DNA of 5,412 nt, from assembly GCA_002784505.1 (NCBI GenBank), contig PFLF01000073.1:8168-13579 (forward strand). Direction: 5' to 3'. Position 1 is the stretch's first letter. Every line of letters begins with the position of its first letter. Shown here piece by piece: positions 4,855 through 5,412 of this stretch. Below the pieces are notes generated by a model. The model was not told the DNA's origin. It ran no database searches and saw only the letters and a program-made list of their open reading frames with translations. This DNA is from Candidatus Roizmanbacteria bacterium CG_4_10_14_0_8_um_filter_39_9 (GTDB taxonomy: Bacteria; Patescibacteriota; Microgenomatia; UBA1406; GWC2-37-13). The position numbers and the translations under genes are program-made.

Positions 4855-5412
4855 GATTGTCAATATCGGAGAGCGTAGAAAGCCGACTCCAAACGGAGTC
4901 CCCGGATATTTACGAGTTGATACGGTCCACCAAGGAGATATGGACCGCCAAAAAGGAGGTTATCATATAAACATATTGGATGAAGTCACTCAATTTGAAA
5001 TAGCGGGATCTGTAGAAAAAATTACAGAAAGTTTTCTTGTTCCGTTACTTTTAAAGTTGATAAATAAGTTTCCCTTTAGAGTTTTCGAGTTTCACGCGGA
5101 CAATGGGAGCGAATATATTAATAGAGTTGTTGCCAATATGTTAAACAGGCTTTTAATAAAGTTGACCAAATCAAGAAGCAGACAGACAAATGATAACGCA
5201 CAGGTTGAATCAAAGAATGGTTCCGTAATCCGTAAGTGGATGGGTTATGGTTTTATTGATCAAAAACATGCTTGCCTGATTAATAAGTTTTACTTTGACA
5301 TTTTTAACGAATATTTAAACTTTCACCGTCCTTGTGCTTTTGCTACAGAAATTGAAGACGGAAAAGGTAAAATAAAGAAAGTGTACAAACAAGAAAACTA
5401 TATGACACCTTA
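4835..5412 (+). CDS. Transposase catalytic part, rve/DDE integrase core (3' piece of a frameshifted gene, runs off right edge)
   Basis: This frame is open from ATG 4835 to the window end (192 codons plus two bases). It encodes the integrase core that joins the element to target DNA. The catalytic triad is visible and complete: D29 in GYLRVDTVHQGD (24-35), D89 in FEFHADNGSEY, and E125 in DNAQVESKNG, giving DD35E spacing. Nearby family-like stretches are GGYHINILDEVTQFE, KLTKSRSRQTND and FNEYLNFHRPC. The ATG used here is internal to the ancestral gene: it overlaps the 5' piece by 20 bases and there is no good ribosome site before it, so independent translation is doubtful. The frame relation to the 5' piece is +1, corrected by losing one A of the A7 run. 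The C-terminus is outside the window. Except for the frameshift the core looks undamaged, which suggests the break is recent, or is a read error. Confidence 0.85.
   Translation, partial: MKKTKPRIVNIGERRKPTPNGVPGYLRVDTVHQGDMDRQKGGYHINILDEVTQFEIAGSVEKITESFLVPLLLKLINKFPFRVFEFHADNGSEYINRVVANMLNRLLIKLTKSRSRQTNDNAQVESKNGSVIRKWMGYGFIDQKHACLINKFYFDIFNEYLNFHRPCAFATEIEDGKGKIKKVYKQENYMTP
4838..4844 (+). other. A7 homopolymer where the transposase frame breaks
   Basis: Seven A residues follow TATG at 4834-4837. In the frame of the 5' piece the reading passes through GAA-AAA-AAC-AAA-ACC to a stop. With six A residues it would read GAA-AAA-ACA-AAA-CCT-AGG into the catalytic core. Candidates are an inactivating insertion, a sequencing or assembly error in a homopolymer, or transcript slippage that gives some full-length enzyme. 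Confidence 0.75.

Larger units (their letters stand above)
4232..5412 (+). mobile_element. Insertion sequence with rve/DDE transposase, left end and most of the body (right end beyond window)
   Basis: The element consists of a repeat-rich left end (about 4232-4307) followed by a transposase of the integrase-core (rve, DDE) superfamily, IS481-like in broad layout, that continues past the right edge. The exact left boundary is not provable because the matching right inverted repeat and target duplication are not in view. I place it near 4232-4241, where a degenerate copy of the subterminal repeat (TGAGTCTTGTAC, 4241-4252) begins. The element is oriented opposite to the rest of the window and lies directly upstream of the type II toxin-antitoxin promoter. 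The transposase is split by a frameshift, so this copy is probably inactive unless slippage restores the frame. Confidence 0.72.

Overview
The window reads as an accessory, defence-rich stretch of a small-genome bacterium. Candidate Phyla Radiation (Patescibacteria) is my best guess. It rests on the style of the proteins (a RelE/YafQ-type toxin ending in GSHDEVY, a compact AbiE pair, a large unrecognised helical protein with a Gly/Ala membrane tail) and on the scarcity of Shine-Dalgarno sites. This is an inference, and no marker gene confirms it. TGA is used as a stop in two ATGA overlaps, so recoding of TGA is not supported.

Layout from the left. Positions 1-773, minus strand: a type IV toxin-antitoxin pair. 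AbiEi (antitoxin and repressor) overlaps by ATGA the start of an AbiEii nucleotidyltransferase toxin that runs off the left edge. Its promoter lies at 783-811 and is covered by a near-perfect 37-bp palindrome at 766-802. Positions 904-3520, minus strand: a tightly packed two-gene unit that I do not recognise. It encodes a 110-residue soluble helical protein followed, after one base, by a 760-residue helical protein with a C-terminal membrane segment. Positions 3521-3679: a short gene-free gap with a 14-bp direct repeat. Positions 3680-4200, minus strand: a type II toxin-antitoxin pair (ribbon-helix-helix antitoxin, then RelE/YafQ-like toxin, ATGA overlap). It has its own promoter (4209-4237) and an operator-like dyad (4204-4226). 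From about 4232 to the right edge, plus strand: the left end and most of an insertion sequence with an rve/DDE transposase. The transposase is split into two frames at an A7 run.

How the parts fit. All non-transposon genes face the same way, and the unknown two-gene unit sits between two complete-looking toxin-antitoxin modules. Both modules show the same control logic: a near-consensus sigma70 promoter whose expected start lies only about 1-3 bases before the ATG (apparently leaderless mRNA), an inverted repeat across the -10 element for autorepression, and ATGA coupling of toxin to antitoxin. The insertion sequence abuts the type II module, and its left end may even supply that module's -35 box. 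No tRNA, rRNA, CRISPR array or riboswitch was seen. No gene-free stretch exceeds 300 bases.
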